Source of the DNA: Chelativorans sp.
GTDB taxonomy: Bacteria > Pseudomonadota > Alphaproteobacteria > Rhizobiales > Rhizobiaceae
Length of the DNA: 64,000 nucleotides
NCBI RefSeq assembly: GCF_031180965.1
Contig: NZ_JAPSLH010000013.1
Location: 18,485 to 82,484, forward strand
Reading direction: 5' to 3'
The notes below the pieces were generated by a model. It saw only the letters and a list, made by a program, of their open reading frames with translations, did not search any database and had not been told where the DNA came from. Of this stretch, positions 49,557 through 58,841 are shown piece after piece; position 1 is the stretch's first letter; every line of letters begins with the position of its first letter. The position numbers were made by a program, and so were the translations under genes.

Positions 49557-51224
49557 GTGGCGTCGCAGCAAGCGGAACTGGTTTTCTGCCCCCTGGGAGG
49601 GGTTGGCGAAATCGGCATGAATTTCGCCCTTTATGGCTATGGCCCGCGCGAGAAGCGCAGCTGGATCGTGGTCGATTGCGGCGTCACTTTTCCGGGCCCC
49701 GACCTCCCCGGCGTGGACCTCGTGCTGCCCGATACGCGCTTCATCGAGGAGCAGTTGGAGAACCTCGCCGGCATCGTGATCACGCATGCCCATGAAGACC
49801 ACTACGGCGCGCTGCTGGACCTCTGGCCCCGGCTGAAGGTCAATGTGTGGATGACGCCCTTCACCGCGGGACTGCTCGAGGCAAAGCGCGAGGGGGAGGC
49901 GAATGCTCCAAAGGTGCCGGTTACGATCTTCCGTCCCGGCGAGACTTTTTCCGTCGGACCCTTCTTGATTGAGGCGATCGCTGTCAGCCACTCCATTCCC
50001 GAGCCGGTCTCGCTCGCCATCACCACGCCTGCGGGCACTGTCATCCACACGGGTGACTGGAAGATCGATCCGGCGCCGGCGCTCGGACCGAAGATCGATG
50101 AAGCGCGGTTCCGTGCGCTGGGCGAAAAGGGTGTGCTCGCCCTGATCTGCGATTCCACCAATGCGCTGCGCGAGGGCATCTCGCCTTCCGAGCAGGCAGT
50201 GGCCGAGGGGCTGAGGGAGGTGATCGACAAGGCGCCGGGGCGCGTTGCCGTCACCACCTTCTCCTCCAATGTCGGGCGCATCCGAGCCATCGCGGAAGCG
50301 GCGCGCGATACGGGGAGGCAGGTGCTTGTGCTGGGTCGATCGCTGCAACGCGTTATCGACGTCGCCACTGAACTCGGCTATCTCGACGGCCTGCCGCCTT
50401 TCCTCTCCGAGGAGGATTTCGGCTTCATTCCGCGCGAGAACGCGGTGATCCTCTGCACGGGAAGCCAGGGCGAGCCGCGGGCGGCGCTTGCCAAGCTCGC
50501 GCGCGACGAGATGCGCAACGTGGCGCTCTCTCCGGGCGACACGGTCGTCTATTCCTCGCGCGTCATCCCCGGCAATGAGAAGGCCATCCTGATCACGAAA
50601 AACCTGCTGATCGAGCAGGGCGTGCAGATCATCGAGGATGGCGATGCGCTCGTCCATGTCTCCGGGCACCCGCGCCGCAGCGAACTGAAGCAGATGTATG
50701 AATGGGTGAAGCCGCGCATCCTGGTGCCGGTGCATGGCGAGGCGGCGCATCTGGTCGGGCATGGCTCGCTCGCCGCGACGGCGGGCATCCCTGAGGTGGT
50801 GCAGGTGCGCAACGGCGATGTGCTGCGCCTAGCGCCCGGACCCGCCGAGATCATCGACCAGGTGCCGTTCGGCCGCATCTTCAAGGACGGCAGGGTGATC
50901 GGCACGGACGAAGAGGTGGGCGTGCGCGACCGCCGCAAGCTCTCCTTCGCGGGCCATGTCGCGATCAATGTTGTACTCGACGACCGCTATGACCTGGCGG
51001 GCGATCCGGACCTGGTTGCGATCGGCCTGCCGCAGGCGGATTCTTCCGGTGAGCCCTTCGAGGAGATCATGCTGGATGCCGCCATTGGCGCCGTGACCAG
51101 CATCCCGCGCGCCAACCGCAGGGATCTCGATTTAGTGGGGGAGGCGGTGCGCCGGGCTGTGCGTTCCGCCGCCAATGATGCCTGGGGCAAGAAACCCATC
51201 GTCACCGTCTTCGTGACCCAGTGA
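49557..51224 (+). CDS. rnj: Ribonuclease J
   Basis: A 555-residue metallo-beta-lactamase/beta-CASP ribonuclease with endo- and 5'-3' exonuclease activity in RNA maturation. The zinc motif H77-A-H79-E-D81-H82 is intact, as are CDSTNALR, a beta-CASP domain, and the C-terminal VPVHGEAAHL motif. The start is GTG at 49557. RNase J is widespread in alphaproteobacteria. Its place behind nuo and birA is conserved in the group. Confidence 0.93.
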   Translation: MASQQAELVFCPLGGVGEIGMNFALYGYGPREKRSWIVVDCGVTFPGPDLPGVDLVLPDTRFIEEQLENLAGIVITHAHEDHYGALLDLWPRLKVNVWMTPFTAGLLEAKREGEANAPKVPVTIFRPGETFSVGPFLIEAIAVSHSIPEPVSLAITTPAGTVIHTGDWKIDPAPALGPKIDEARFRALGEKGVLALICDSTNALREGISPSEQAVAEGLREVIDKAPGRVAVTTFSSNVGRIRAIAEAARDTGRQVLVLGRSLQRVIDVATELGYLDGLPPFLSEEDFGFIPRENAVILCTGSQGEPRAALAKLARDEMRNVALSPGDTVVYSSRVIPGNEKAILITKNLLIEQGVQIIEDGDALVHVSGHPRRSELKQMYEWVKPRILVPVHGEAAHLVGHGSLAATAGIPEVVQVRNGDVLRLAPGPAEIIDQVPFGRIFKDGRVIGTDEEVGVRDRRKLSFAGHVAINVVLDDRYDLAGDPDLVAIGLPQADSSGEPFEEIMLDAAIGAVTSIPRANRRDLDLVGEAVRRAVRSAANDAWGKKPIVTVFVTQ

Positions 51225-51231
51225 GGCAAAA

Positions 51232-51636
51232 ATGCTGGGCAGGCTGAATCACGTCGCCATCGCCGTGCCGGACCTTGCGGCGGCAGCGGCTGCCTATCGC
51301 GACGTGCTGGGCGCCCGCGTCTCGCGGCCCCAGGCCTTACCCGAGCATGGCGTGACGGTGGTCTTCATCGATCTCGGCAACAGCAAGATCGAACTCCTTG
51401 AGCCGCTGGGAGAAAACTCCCCCATCGCCGCGTTCCTCGAAAGGAATCCCGCAGGGGGCATGCATCATATCTGCTACGAAGTGGCGGATATCCGCACTGC
51501 CCGCGATAGGCTCACCGCGGCCGGCGCGCGCGTGCTGGGCGACGGCGACCCCAAGATCGGCGCGCACGGCAAGCCGGTGCTCTTCCTGCACCCGAAGGAT
51601 TTCAGCGGCACGCTCATCGAGCTGGAAGAGGTGTGA
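51232..51636 (+). CDS. mce: Methylmalonyl-CoA epimerase
   Basis: Interconverts (S)- and (R)-methylmalonyl-CoA between propionyl-CoA carboxylase and the mutase. The 134-residue VOC-fold protein shows the metal ligands in LNHVAIAV, GGMHHICYEV and the C-terminal TLIELEEV, and the length is canonical. It starts seven bases after rnj. It forms a pathway link with pccA at 30 kb, although the two are 20 kb apart. Confidence 0.92.
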   Translation: MLGRLNHVAIAVPDLAAAAAAYRDVLGARVSRPQALPEHGVTVVFIDLGNSKIELLEPLGENSPIAAFLERNPAGGMHHICYEVADIRTARDRLTAAGARVLGDGDPKIGAHGKPVLFLHPKDFSGTLIELEEV

Positions 51637-51851
51637 CGGCGCGCCGCGGCGGCGGCCGTTCTATTGTGTTGGCCGAACGGCTATCTAGCCGTGATGAACT
51701 GCATGAAGCCGGGGTGGCGCGGCGCCACATGGCAGGCCGCAGGTGGTGAGGTGATGCAAGTGGCCTCGGGCTTGAGCCCTGGGACCATGCCCGGACGGTG
51801 GTCGCGAAGGTCGGGCGCATGGCCAGCCGCGCCGGCACTGGAGCAAGTGGA

Positions 51852-52121
51852 ATGAACTGGATATCCCTCGCGGCGGTCTTCTTCATCATCTGGTGGCTGA
51901 TGCTGTTCGTCTCGCTGCCATTCGGCTTGCGCACCCAGGATGACGAGAACGAACTGGTTCTGGGCACCACCTCCAGCGCGCCGCGCGGACCGCACATGCT
52001 GCGCGCGGTGATCCGCACAACCCTGCTCACGGCGGCCATCTTCGCCCTGTTCTATGTGCTGACGCGCGTGCTGGGATACTCGATCGACGACATCCCGCGC
52101 GTGGTTCCGGAGTTCCGCTGA
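51852..52121 (+). CDS. DUF1467 family small membrane protein
   Basis: An 89-residue inner-membrane protein with two transmembrane helices (about 5-24 and 57-75) separated by a loop with FGLRTQDDENE, the pattern of the alphaproteobacterial DUF1467 family. Its function is unknown. It lies in the conserved mce-DUF1467-proS-lol order. A 215-base stretch upstream shows no further gene. Confidence 0.85.
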   Translation: MNWISLAAVFFIIWWLMLFVSLPFGLRTQDDENELVLGTTSSAPRGPHMLRAVIRTTLLTAAIFALFYVLTRVLGYSIDDIPRVVPEFR

Positions 52122-52135
52122 GGAAGAGGCTGCGC

Positions 52136-52162
52136 AAAAAAAAAGCAAGGCGCAAGCCTTGC
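52136..52162 (-). terminator. Strong Rho-independent terminator for a minus-strand transcript
   Basis: GCAAGGC and GCCTTGC form a perfect 7-bp stem with a 4-base loop. On the minus strand this is followed by nine T residues. On the plus strand the hairpin is not followed by T, so it does not serve the upstream DUF1467 gene. No annotated minus-strand gene lies within the 389-base gap that it could end. Confidence 0.8.
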
Positions 52163-52300
52163 AACTAGAACGCGTCGGTCCGATTCCGTTCTCTTAAACG
52201 GCGGCTGCGAGAGACCGCGCCAGGACCGTATCCTCCCAAGACTTTTGACCGCGTAATGAGAACGGATTGCCTTCCGCCCTCTTGTTTTTGTGAAAAACAC
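52145..52300 (-). ncRNA. Candidate small RNA ending at the minus-strand terminator
   Basis: This stretch between DUF1467 and proS has no supported open frame. It contains 9-bp complementary arms (TCCGTTCTC at 52185-52193, GAGAACGGA at 52258-52266) and a competing 6-bp pair (CGGTCC at 52176, GGACCG at 52223). A weak promoter-like pair on the minus strand (GTGACA, 18 bases, TAGTGT) ends near 52300. Together with the terminator this suggests a small RNA of about 150 bases. No known RNA family was recognised, and the 5' end is a guess. Confidence 0.3.
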
Positions 52301-52422
52301 ACTAGACCAAGTTTTGACTCAATGTCACGTGAAATCTTGCGTCTCGATGGTCGGATTGCTCGGTATGGTTGACGCGACGGGGGTAGCTTCTGGCTGGACG
52401 GAGCGTTGGGCGAGCGCCGGGT

Positions 52423-52489
52423 TTTCAAGCTACCTTGAAATCGATATGAAGCCTTGCCACTGCCGCCGGGCGGAGTGATTCCGCCCGGC
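52423..52489 (+). promoter_or_regulatory. Inverted repeat and GC-rich hairpin directly before proS
   Basis: TTTCAAG-N4-CTTGAAA (52423-52440) is followed by a perfect 10-bp stem GCCGGGCGGA/TCCGCCCGGC (52465-52489) and CTTTCC. A ten-codon frame beginning ATGAAGCCT (52446-52478) ends in the hairpin loop. The hairpin is only 22 bases before the proS ATG and no Shine-Dalgarno sequence lies between, so it may be a terminator or an attenuator. Confidence 0.4.
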
Positions 52490-52510
52490 CTTTCCTCACG
52501 GGTCTTTTCC

Positions 52511-53839
52511 ATGCGAATGTCGCGTTTCTTCCTGCCCATCCTAAAGGAGAATCCCCGTGAGGCGGAGATCGTCTCACACCGGCTGATGCTGCGCGCCGGC
52601 ATGATCCGGCAGCAGGCGGCCGGCAGCTTCTCCTGGCTCCCACTTGGAAAGCGCGTCCTCGACAAGGTCTGTCAGATCATTCGCGAGGAGCAGAACCGGG
52701 CAGGGGCGCAGGAGATCCTGATGCCGACAATCCAGTCCGCCGACCTCTGGATCGAAAGCGGGCGCTACAATGACTACGGCAAGGAGATGCTGCGCATCCG
52801 TGACCGGCAGGATCGCGCCATGCTGTATGGCCCGACCAACGAGGAGATGGTGACGGACATCTTCAGGGCCTATGTGAGGTCCTATAAGGACCTGCCGCTG
52901 AACCTCTATCACATACAATGGAAGTTCCGCGACGAGGTACGTCCGCGCTTTGGCGTAATGCGCAGCAGAGAATTCCTGATGAAGGACGCCTACAGCTTCG
53001 ATCTGGACTACGAGGGCGCACGGGCGGCCTATAATCGCATGTTCGTCGCCTATCTGCGAACGTTTGAGCGCATGGGCCTGAAGGCGATCCCGATGCGGGC
53101 CGATACCGGCCCTATCGGCGGTGATCTGAGCCACGAATTCATCATCCTTGCTTCGACCGGCGAGAGCGCCGTCTTCTGCCACAAGGATTTCCTCGACCTG
53201 CCGGTGCCTCCGGCCGGCATCGATTTCGACAATGATGAGGAGATCGGCGGTGTGGTCGCCCAATGGACCGAGCCCTACGCCGCGACGGACGAGATGCATG
53301 ATGAGGCGGCTTGGGCAGGTGTGCCGGAAGACAAGCGTCTGGCCGCGCGCGGCATCGAAGTGGGCCACATCTTCCACTTCGGTACAAAGTATTCAAAGCC
53401 GATGAAGGCGGCCGTGACCGGCCCTGACAGGCAGGAGCATTTCGTCTCCATGGGTTCGTACGGCATTGGCCCGAGCCGTCTTGCGGCCGCGATCATCGAG
53501 GCCAGTCATGACGAGAACGGCATCATCTGGCCAGAGGGCGTCGCTCCCTTCGAGATTGCCCTGATCAACATGAAGCCGGGCGATCGCGACTGCGACCGGG
53601 TCTGCGAGGAACTCTACGCGGGCATGACCTCCGCCGGCCGCGAGGTGCTTTACGACGATACCGATAGCCGTGCGGGCGCGAAATTTGCGACCGCCGATCT
53701 TATCGGCCTGCCTTGGCAGGTGATCGTCGGGCCGCGCGGCGTGGCCGCCGGGGAGGTGGAGGTGAAGAGCCGCGCAACCGGCGAACGGGAAAACCTACCC
53801 GTTTCGGCCCTTGCCGAGAGGTTCGGCGCGCGCCGATGA
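52511..53839 (+). CDS. proS: Proline--tRNA ligase (short, prokaryote type 2 form)
   Basis: Charges tRNA-Pro. The 442-residue protein is the short bacterial type without the editing insertion. It shows the class II motifs [21 protein letters not shown] in parts, GSYGIGPSR and a C-terminal anticodon-binding domain. The start [15 protein letters not shown] matches the family N-terminus, although no Shine-Dalgarno site precedes it. An in-frame upstream extension would be Pro-rich and non-conserved. Its stop overlaps the lolE start (ATGA). Confidence 0.95.
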   Translation: MRMSRFFLPILKENPREAEIVSHRLMLRAGMIRQQAAGSFSWLPLGKRVLDKVCQIIREEQNRAGAQEILMPTIQSADLWIESGRYNDYGKEMLRIRDRQDRAMLYGPTNEEMVTDIFRAYVRSYKDLPLNLYHIQWKFRDEVRPRFGVMRSREFLMKDAYSFDLDYEGARAAYNRMFVAYLRTFERMGLKAIPMRADTGPIGGDLSHEFIILASTGESAVFCHKDFLDLPVPPAGIDFDNDEEIGGVVAQWTEPYAATDEMHDEAAWAGVPEDKRLAARGIEVGHIFHFGTKYSKPMKAAVTGPDRQEHFVSMGSYGIGPSRLAAAIIEASHDENGIIWPEGVAPFEIALINMKPGDRDCDRVCEELYAGMTSAGREVLYDDTDSRAGAKFATADLIGLPWQVIVGPRGVAAGEVEVKSRATGERENLPVSALAERFGARR

Positions 53840-55119
53840 GCAAAGCCGCCGCGGCAAATGGGGGGATAAGGCCCTTTTCCTATTTCGAGCGCCTGGTCGC
53901 CTGGCGCTATCTGCGGTCGCGGCGCAAGGAAACGGTCGTTTCCATCATTGCCCTGATCTCCTTCCTAGGCATCATGCTGGGCGTGGCCACACTTATCGTC
54001 GTCATGGCAGTGATGAACGGGTTCCGCGCCGAACTCATGTCCCGCATTCTCGGCGTCAACGGCCATATCATTGTGCAACCTTTGGATTCGCCGATGGACG
54101 ACTATGAGGCGGTTGCCGGACGGATTGCGGAAGTGCCGGGCATCCGCTTCGCGATGCCGCTGGTGGAGGGGCAGGTTCTTGCATCCGGCCACAGCGGCGC
54201 CGGCACCGGCGCTCTCGTCCGGGGCATGCGGGCGGAAGACCTGACGAAGCTCGACATGGTCGCCGAGAATGTGCGCGTGGGCACGCTCGTAGATTTCGCC
54301 GCCGGGCAAGGGGTGGTGGTCGGCTCCCGCTTGGCGCAGAGCTTGGGGCTTGCTGTGGGGGATTCGATCACGCTCGTCGCCCCGGAAGGAGACGTGACGC
54401 CCTTCGGCACGACGCCGCGGGTGAAGGGATATCCGGTCACCGCCATCTTCGAGATCGGCATGTCCGAATACGACGCCTCCATCATCTTCATGCCGCTCGA
54501 GCAGGCGCAACTCTTCTTCAACGCGTCGGGGCTGGCGCAGGCGATAGAGGTCTTCGTCGACGCGCCGGACGAGGTGGGCGCGCTGCGGCCTCTGATTGAG
54601 CAGGCTGCGCAACGCCCCGTCTCCATCACGGACTGGCGCCAGCGCAACCAGGCGCTCTTTTCCGCACTCGAGGTAGAGCGCAATGTGATGTTCATGATCC
54701 TGACGCTGATCGTGCTGGTCGCGGCGCTCAACATCATCTCCGGCATGATCATGCTGGTGAAGGACAAGGGGCATGACATAGCCATCCTGCGCACGATGGG
54801 CGCGACGAGCGGCGCAATCATGCGCATTTTCATGATGGCCGGGGCTTCGATCGGCGTTGCCGGAACTCTTGCCGGCTTCATCCTTGGCACGCTGCTCTGC
54901 CTCAACGTGGAATCCATCCGTGAATTCTTCACCTGGCTGTCGGGGACAGTCATTTTCGATCCGGAAGTCTATTTCCTAAGCCAGCTGCCGGCGGAGATGG
55001 AGACCGGAGAGACGATCTCGGTCGTGCTGATGGCGCTCGTCCTTTCCTTCCTGGCCACGATCATTCCCGCATGGCGTGCCTCGCGCCTCGATCCCGTCGA
55101 CGCATTGAGATACGAATGA
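53836..55119 (+). CDS. lolE: Lipoprotein-releasing ABC transporter permease (LolC/E)
   Basis: Inner-membrane component of the Lol system that extracts lipoproteins destined for the outer membrane. The 427-residue protein has an N-terminal helix (about 40-65), a large periplasmic domain and three C-terminal helices, with the FtsX-like permease domain at the end. Alphaproteobacteria have one such permease, so it presumably acts as a homodimer; the gene could equally be called lolC. It overlaps both proS and lolD by four bases. Confidence 0.92.
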   Translation: MSKAAAANGGIRPFSYFERLVAWRYLRSRRKETVVSIIALISFLGIMLGVATLIVVMAVMNGFRAELMSRILGVNGHIIVQPLDSPMDDYEAVAGRIAEVPGIRFAMPLVEGQVLASGHSGAGTGALVRGMRAEDLTKLDMVAENVRVGTLVDFAAGQGVVVGSRLAQSLGLAVGDSITLVAPEGDVTPFGTTPRVKGYPVTAIFEIGMSEYDASIIFMPLEQAQLFFNASGLAQAIEVFVDAPDEVGALRPLIEQAAQRPVSITDWRQRNQALFSALEVERNVMFMILTLIVLVAALNIISGMIMLVKDKGHDIAILRTMGATSGAIMRIFMMAGASIGVAGTLAGFILGTLLCLNVESIREFFTWLSGTVIFDPEVYFLSQLPAEMETGETISVVLMALVLSFLATIIPAWRASRLDPVDALRYE

Positions 55120-55802
55120 CGCAGAGCGTATTGGAGCTGAGTTCCGTGGACCGGCACTATGTCCAGGGGCCGAATACGCTAACGATCCTGAAGGGCGCGG
55201 ATTTTGCGCTCCGGTCGGGCGAGATCGTGGCGCTGGTGGCGCCCTCCGGCACCGGCAAGTCGACGCTGCTGCATGTGGCCGGCCTGCTCGAATATCCCGA
55301 CAGTGGCGACGTGATCCTCAACGGCCAGTCCTGCGCGTCGCTGTCCGACGACCGGCGCACGGCCATCCGGCGCAAGGAAATCGGCTTCGTCTACCAGTTT
55401 CATCACCTCCTGCCGGAGTTCACGGCACTGGAGAATGTGATGATGCCGCAGCTTATCGCCGGCCTCGGCGTGGCGGAGGCGAGGGAGCGCGCATCGCAGC
55501 TCCTCGCCTACATGAAGATCGGCCCGCGTGCGGAGCACCGCCCGTCCGAGCTTTCCGGCGGCGAGCAGCAGCGCGTGGCTATCGCCCGCGCCGTGGCCAA
55601 CGCGCCCCTCGTGCTCCTGGCGGACGAGCCAACCGGCAATCTCGACCCCGCGACGGCTGGCTATGTCTTCGAGGCGCTGGAGGCGCTTGTACGCCATTCG
55701 GGCCTGGCCGCCCTCATCGCGACGCACAACGAGGAGCTGGCCTCGCGAATGGACCGCCGCATCACGCTTGTGGAAGGCCGCGTGGTCGAGTTGCCTCGCT
55801 AG
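55116..55802 (+). CDS. lolD: Lipoprotein-releasing ABC transporter ATPase LolD
   Basis: The ATPase that powers LolE. The 228-residue protein has Walker A as APSGTGKST (residues 42-50, the first Gly replaced by Ala as is usual in this group), the signature LSGGEQQRV, and Walker [10 protein letters not shown]. It is translationally coupled to lolE by an ATGA overlap. The lipoproteins it helps sort may include the M15-like and small lipoproteins at the start of this window. Confidence 0.94.
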   Translation: MTQSVLELSSVDRHYVQGPNTLTILKGADFALRSGEIVALVAPSGTGKSTLLHVAGLLEYPDSGDVILNGQSCASLSDDRRTAIRRKEIGFVYQFHHLLPEFTALENVMMPQLIAGLGVAEARERASQLLAYMKIGPRAEHRPSELSGGEQQRVAIARAVANAPLVLLADEPTGNLDPATAGYVFEALEALVRHSGLAALIATHNEELASRMDRRITLVEGRVVELPR

Positions 55803-55824
55803 GCGTATTCTTCCTTTACCAGTT

Positions 55825-56190
55825 TCAGGGACTGCTCTTGTCCTGGTGGACGAGAATATTGACAAGCTTCCCGAAGGGGTCGCGGACATAGAAGCGCCGA
55901 ACCCCCCAAGGCTCCTCGACCGGCCCATATTCGATCGGCACGCCCGCGTTGCTCATCCGCTCCAGCGCAGCATCAAGATCGTCCACCTCGACCGACAGGT
56001 CTGGCACCGTGGTGCCTGAACCTCCCTCCGACGCGAAGCTGATCTGTGTCTGCATCATCTCGCCAGACCCATAGGTGGCAATCCAGCCGAGATCCATCAG
56101 CAGATCGAGGCCAAGCACGTCCCGGTAAAAGCTCTCCGCTGCTGCGACCTGCTGCGTCGCGATATTTGCTACGACTCTCTTCACCCTCAT
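55825..56190 (-). CDS. VOC (glyoxalase/bleomycin resistance) family protein
   Basis: A 121-residue VOC-fold protein with two beta-alpha-beta units. The N-terminus begins VKRVVANIATQQVAAAESFYRDVLGL and the C-terminal RRFYVRDPFGKLVNILVH is typical, shown here in parts. The family includes glyoxalases, dioxygenases and antibiotic-binding proteins; the specific role is unknown. It converges with lolD and is divergent from the small membrane peptide. Confidence 0.8.
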   Translation of the reverse strand: MRVKRVVANIATQQVAAAESFYRDVLGLDLLMDLGWIATYGSGEMMQTQISFASEGGSGTTVPDLSVEVDDLDAALERMSNAGVPIEYGPVEEPWGVRRFYVRDPFGKLVNILVHQDKSSP

Positions 56191-56275
56191 CGCAACTCTC
56201 CCATAAAGGCCCGCCCCAAAGCTTCACCGACCGTTAACCCTTCGGCAAGCCTCCACCCCCTCTCCGATTCGACAC

Positions 56276-56304
56276 TTGACGCGAACAATACCGGAACATA
56301 TAGA
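56276..56304 (+). promoter_or_regulatory. Sigma-70 promoter of the 28-residue membrane peptide gene
   Basis: TTGACG and TATAGA are spaced by exactly 17 bases, with C before the -35 box, as in the alphaproteobacterial consensus. Transcription would begin near 56311, giving a leader of about 34 bases with AAGGAG eight bases before the ATG. Confidence 0.65.
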
Positions 56305-56344
56305 GATCACATAAAGACCGATGGAATTGATCAAGGAGAAGACA

Positions 56345-56431
56345 ATGTCCCAAATCGCGCAAGATCTTGCTTCGCTGGTCGCCATGGGCTCGTTCCTTCT
56401 GGCGGTGTCCGCCTGGATCGCGGCCTTCTGA
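56345..56431 (+). CDS. 28-residue membrane peptide with its own promoter
   Basis: A 29-codon open frame, too short for most gene finders. A polar N-terminus (MSQIAQD) leads into one hydrophobic helix (residues 8-28, rich in Leu, Ala, Val and ending WIAAF). The AAGGAG site is optimally placed and a good sigma-70 promoter lies upstream, so expression is likely. I do not recognise the peptide. Small single-span proteins of this sort often modulate larger membrane complexes, but no partner can be named from context. Confidence 0.6.
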   Translation: MSQIAQDLASLVAMGSFLLAVSAWIAAF

Positions 56432-56587
56432 GTACCGTCGGGAAGGATGAAGCGCCATCACCGAATTCGTGTGAGCCGGACGGGCTACTATTCTCTACCA
56501 AAGCCGCCTCGAGTGACCGCAAGCGATAGCGTGGGCGTCAAAATCCATACCGCCGGCTCGCCGGCACTACTTCCAAGCGTCATCGCG

Positions 56588-57319
56588 TCAGGCAGTCGCC
56601 TCCAGGAGACTTTCGCGCACCGTCTGCACCGGGCCGAAGATTTCCTCGAACGCTTGCTTCAGCGCTATGTCGAAATCGGCCATGGTCACAGGCAGGCCGA
56701 GATCGACCAGGCTGGTGACGCCGAAACCGGGTATGCCGCAGGGCACGATACCCGAAAAATGCGCCAGCTCCGGCTCCACATTGACTGCAATGCCGTGAAA
56801 CGACACCCACCGCCGCAGGCGGATGCCTATGGCGGCGATCTTGTCCTCCATGGGTGCGCCGTCCGGGAAAGGCGGCTTGTCCGGACGCACGACCCAGACG
56901 CCGACGCGGCCAGCTCGACGCTCGCCCTTTATGTTAAAGCGGGCCAGAGCGGCGATGATCCAGTCCTCGAGTGCGGTAACGAAGGCGCGCACATCTTCGG
57001 TGCGGCGCTTCAGGTCAAGCATGACATAGGCGACGCGCTGTCCGGGACCGTGATAGGTGTATTCGCCACCCCGGCCGGTCTGGTGGACCGGAAAGCGGCC
57101 GGGGTCCAACAGGTCCCGGGGATCGGCGCTTGTTCCCGCCGTATAGAGGGGAGGGTGCTCCACCAGCCAGATGAGCTCGCTCTCCGTGCCTGCCCGAATC
57201 GTCTCCGCGCGGCTTTCCATCAGGGCTGTCGCCACCTCGTATGCGGTCAGCCCCGGCTCCACGCGCCATTCCACCGGCTCGGCAGCGGATTTGGGCAAGA
57301 AGGTGGCTGCTTTAATCAT
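56588..57319 (-). CDS. lipB: Octanoyl-[acyl-carrier-protein]-protein N-octanoyltransferase
   Basis: Transfers octanoate from acyl carrier protein to lipoyl domains such as GcvH. The 243-residue protein has [10 protein letters not shown], the [11 protein letters not shown] motif, the catalytic lysine in [19 protein letters not shown] (in parts) and the catalytic cysteine in [13 protein letters not shown]. The ATG at 57319 gives the normal length; the longer frame runs into the tRNA-Leu region. lipA is not adjacent. Confidence 0.95.
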   Translation of the reverse strand: MIKAATFLPKSAAEPVEWRVEPGLTAYEVATALMESRAETIRAGTESELIWLVEHPPLYTAGTSADPRDLLDPGRFPVHQTGRGGEYTYHGPGQRVAYVMLDLKRRTEDVRAFVTALEDWIIAALARFNIKGERRAGRVGVWVVRPDKPPFPDGAPMEDKIAAIGIRLRRWVSFHGIAVNVEPELAHFSGIVPCGIPGFGVTSLVDLGLPVTMADFDIALKQAFEEIFGPVQTVRESLLEATA

Positions 57320-57419
57320 GATCCATGCTCCGGCACATTGAGTTTCCGACCCTGCGTCGGGCGCGCGGACGGAGGTTAGCAGGCGCCAGCGCTTTTCAGC
57401 ATATTTGCGCTCGGCAGGC

Positions 57420-57448
57420 TTGTTTCGCCAGGGGTGATTTGCTACATG
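57420..57448 (+). promoter_or_regulatory. Possible promoter of tRNA-Leu
   Basis: TTGTTT and TACATG (or CTACAT) with 17 (or 16) bases between them lie about 36 bases before the mature tRNA 5' end. The match is moderate. Confidence 0.4.
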
Positions 57449-57483
57449 CGCCGTGGCCGGTCTGACCCGGCCTTTCGTTGCGT

Positions 57484-57568
57484 GCGGTCGTGGCGGAATT
57501 GGTAGACGCGCAGCGTTGAGGTCGCTGTGGGGCAACCCGTGGAAGTTCGAGTCTTCTCGACCGCACCA
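57484..57568 (+). tRNA. tRNA-Leu (anticodon GAG)
   Basis: An 85-base class II tRNA. The acceptor stem GCGGTCG/CGACCGC, anticodon stem CAGCG/CGCTG with loop TTGAGGT, a long variable arm and an encoded CCA are all present. It reads CUC/CUU codons. A tyrosine-recombinase remnant directed towards it begins 23 bases downstream, so its 3' end is a likely attachment site of an integrated element. Confidence 0.95.
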
Positions 57569-57591
57569 GCTAATTTCCATGGCCATTGATA

Positions 57592-58245
57592 TTACTGCTC
57601 TTTAGGCTTTTCCCCGCACCTGATGGTCAGGGTGCGGGCGTTGGGCGTTCTTGATCTTTCCGCCGCGAGTTTTGCAAGCCGCTTCCGGTCTGCTGTCCTG
57701 GTGTAGTGGCTCGCCATGGCGCCACCAGACCAGCCGAAGAGAGCTTCAAGCTCCGCCACCGTTGCTCCGGCCTCTGCTGCCCTCGTCGCACCGATCTTCC
57801 TCACGCCGTGTGCTGATTTCCCATTGAGCCCCCACTTCATTGCAGGCCCGGCGGAAGTGTTACCAAATGTCTCTTGGTCAGCGGCCGACCATTCTCTCCG
57901 ACAATGAGGGCTAGATCTGCAGTTGGGCTGGCCGCAAAGTCTCCTCCACGGCGGGCAGGATGGGAATGCTGACTCCGTCCCTGTCTTCTCTGTCCGAATG
58001 GTCGCCACCCCGTCCTTCATGTGCTGCCTGCCAAGCGTACAGCATCGCCGCGATTGAGTCCGGTGTATAGAAGGAGTGCAGCCAAACGCGCTCCTTGGTG
58101 CCCTCTGGCCACCGCTCGTCGAAGTCTGAACGTCATCCTCGCTCCGGGCCTCGAGCCCTCCGCTCTTGGGTCCCGCCGGGTTCTTCACGCCGGCAGTCGG
58201 ATGGCCTGCGACCCAGTTCCGTCTCGGGCACGAGGACGGCATAAA
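57592..58245 (-). pseudogene. Frameshifted tyrosine recombinase (phage/island integrase) remnant
   Basis: The minus strand encodes pieces of an integrase in different frames. In order they are the core-binding end (GHPTAGVKNP, PKSGGLEARSEDDVQ), a shifted FDERWPEGTKERV, GRQHMKDGVATIRTEKTGTE, then another shift, and the C-terminal catalytic part with HGVRK (H-x-x-R), ELEALFGWSGG and the tyrosine in ASHYTRTADR. At least three frame breaks and a missing N-terminus make it inactive. It sits next to tRNA-Leu and reads towards it, the usual placement for island integrases. Confidence 0.8.
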
Positions 58246-58261
58246 CCCGCAACCACGAACG

Positions 58262-58620
58262 AAATACACGGCGTGTTCTACTCCGCCGCCACTCCGGCGG
58301 GCGCCGTGCACCACGCGATCTTAGCGGCACATTGCAAGCCGCTGCTTGCGGAGAGCTGCCACGGCATCGGCATGCTCGGCGCTACCGGCGAGGCAAACTC
58401 CTTCGGCCTCGCTGAGCGCCAACCGATGTTGAATGACGCCTTCGAAGCGGGAATTGAACCTTCCAGGGTGCTGCCCGGCGCGGCCCAGACGGGCGTTGCC
58501 GACACACTGGTACTCACTCGGCACGCCGTCATCGCGGGGTGGGGGGTGGTGCTGCTGCCGCCATTCTACTGCAAGGGCGTGAGCGAAGAAGGCATGTTCC
58601 GCTTCTATGGTCAAACGGCT
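58262..58620 (+). pseudogene. Truncated dihydrodipicolinate synthase-family fragment
   Basis: About 120 residues match the N-terminal part of DapA-like (DHDPS/N-acetylneuraminate lyase) aldolases: FYSAATPAG, CHGIGMLGATGEANSFGLAERQ and VVLLPPFYCKGVSEEG (in parts). After FRFYGQ the similarity stops, so the Schiff-base lysine and the rest of the barrel are missing. No proper start is visible. It abuts the integrase remnant at a junction near 58250, evidence of a past deletion or rearrangement. Confidence 0.7.
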
Positions 58621-58841
58621 ATGCCGGCATTGGCATCGCGCGCTGGTGGGACGCAATCTTGTGCGCGCTGTTGGATGGCACGAAACAGCTCGAGCTTGAT
58701 GGCGATCTGTCGACGGGAGGAATTTCCGGACGGACTATCTCCCATACGCCCTATCTGCGGTACCGAGACTCTCGTAGATTCATTTGACGCCGCCCCGATG
58801 ATTTGTAGGGGCGGCGTGGGGTTGCATCGTGTTGGTGTCCG
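58621..58841. other. Degenerate sequence between the DapA fragment and the M28 gene
   Basis: A short plus-strand frame contains GIGIARWWDAILCALLDGTKQLELDGD in parts, which looks protein-like but was not recognised; it may be another gene fragment. A GGGGCGGCGT/GACGCCGCCCC complementary pair lies around 58788-58817, just past the M28-family stop on the minus strand, and could help terminate that gene. Confidence 0.35.

Noticed and set aside
51664-51855. A 63-codon plus-strand frame between mce and DUF1467
   Set aside because: No ribosome site and no conserved sequence; composition resembles non-coding GC-rich DNA.
52052-52300. An 82-codon minus-strand frame in the DUF1467-proS gap
   Set aside because: Half of it is antisense to DUF1467, and it runs through the strong terminator; no family was recognised. 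The terminator is better explained by a small RNA.
55236-55265. Non-canonical Walker A (Ala for the first Gly) in LolD
   Set aside because: This form is, to my knowledge, usual in rhizobial LolD and does not suggest inactivation.
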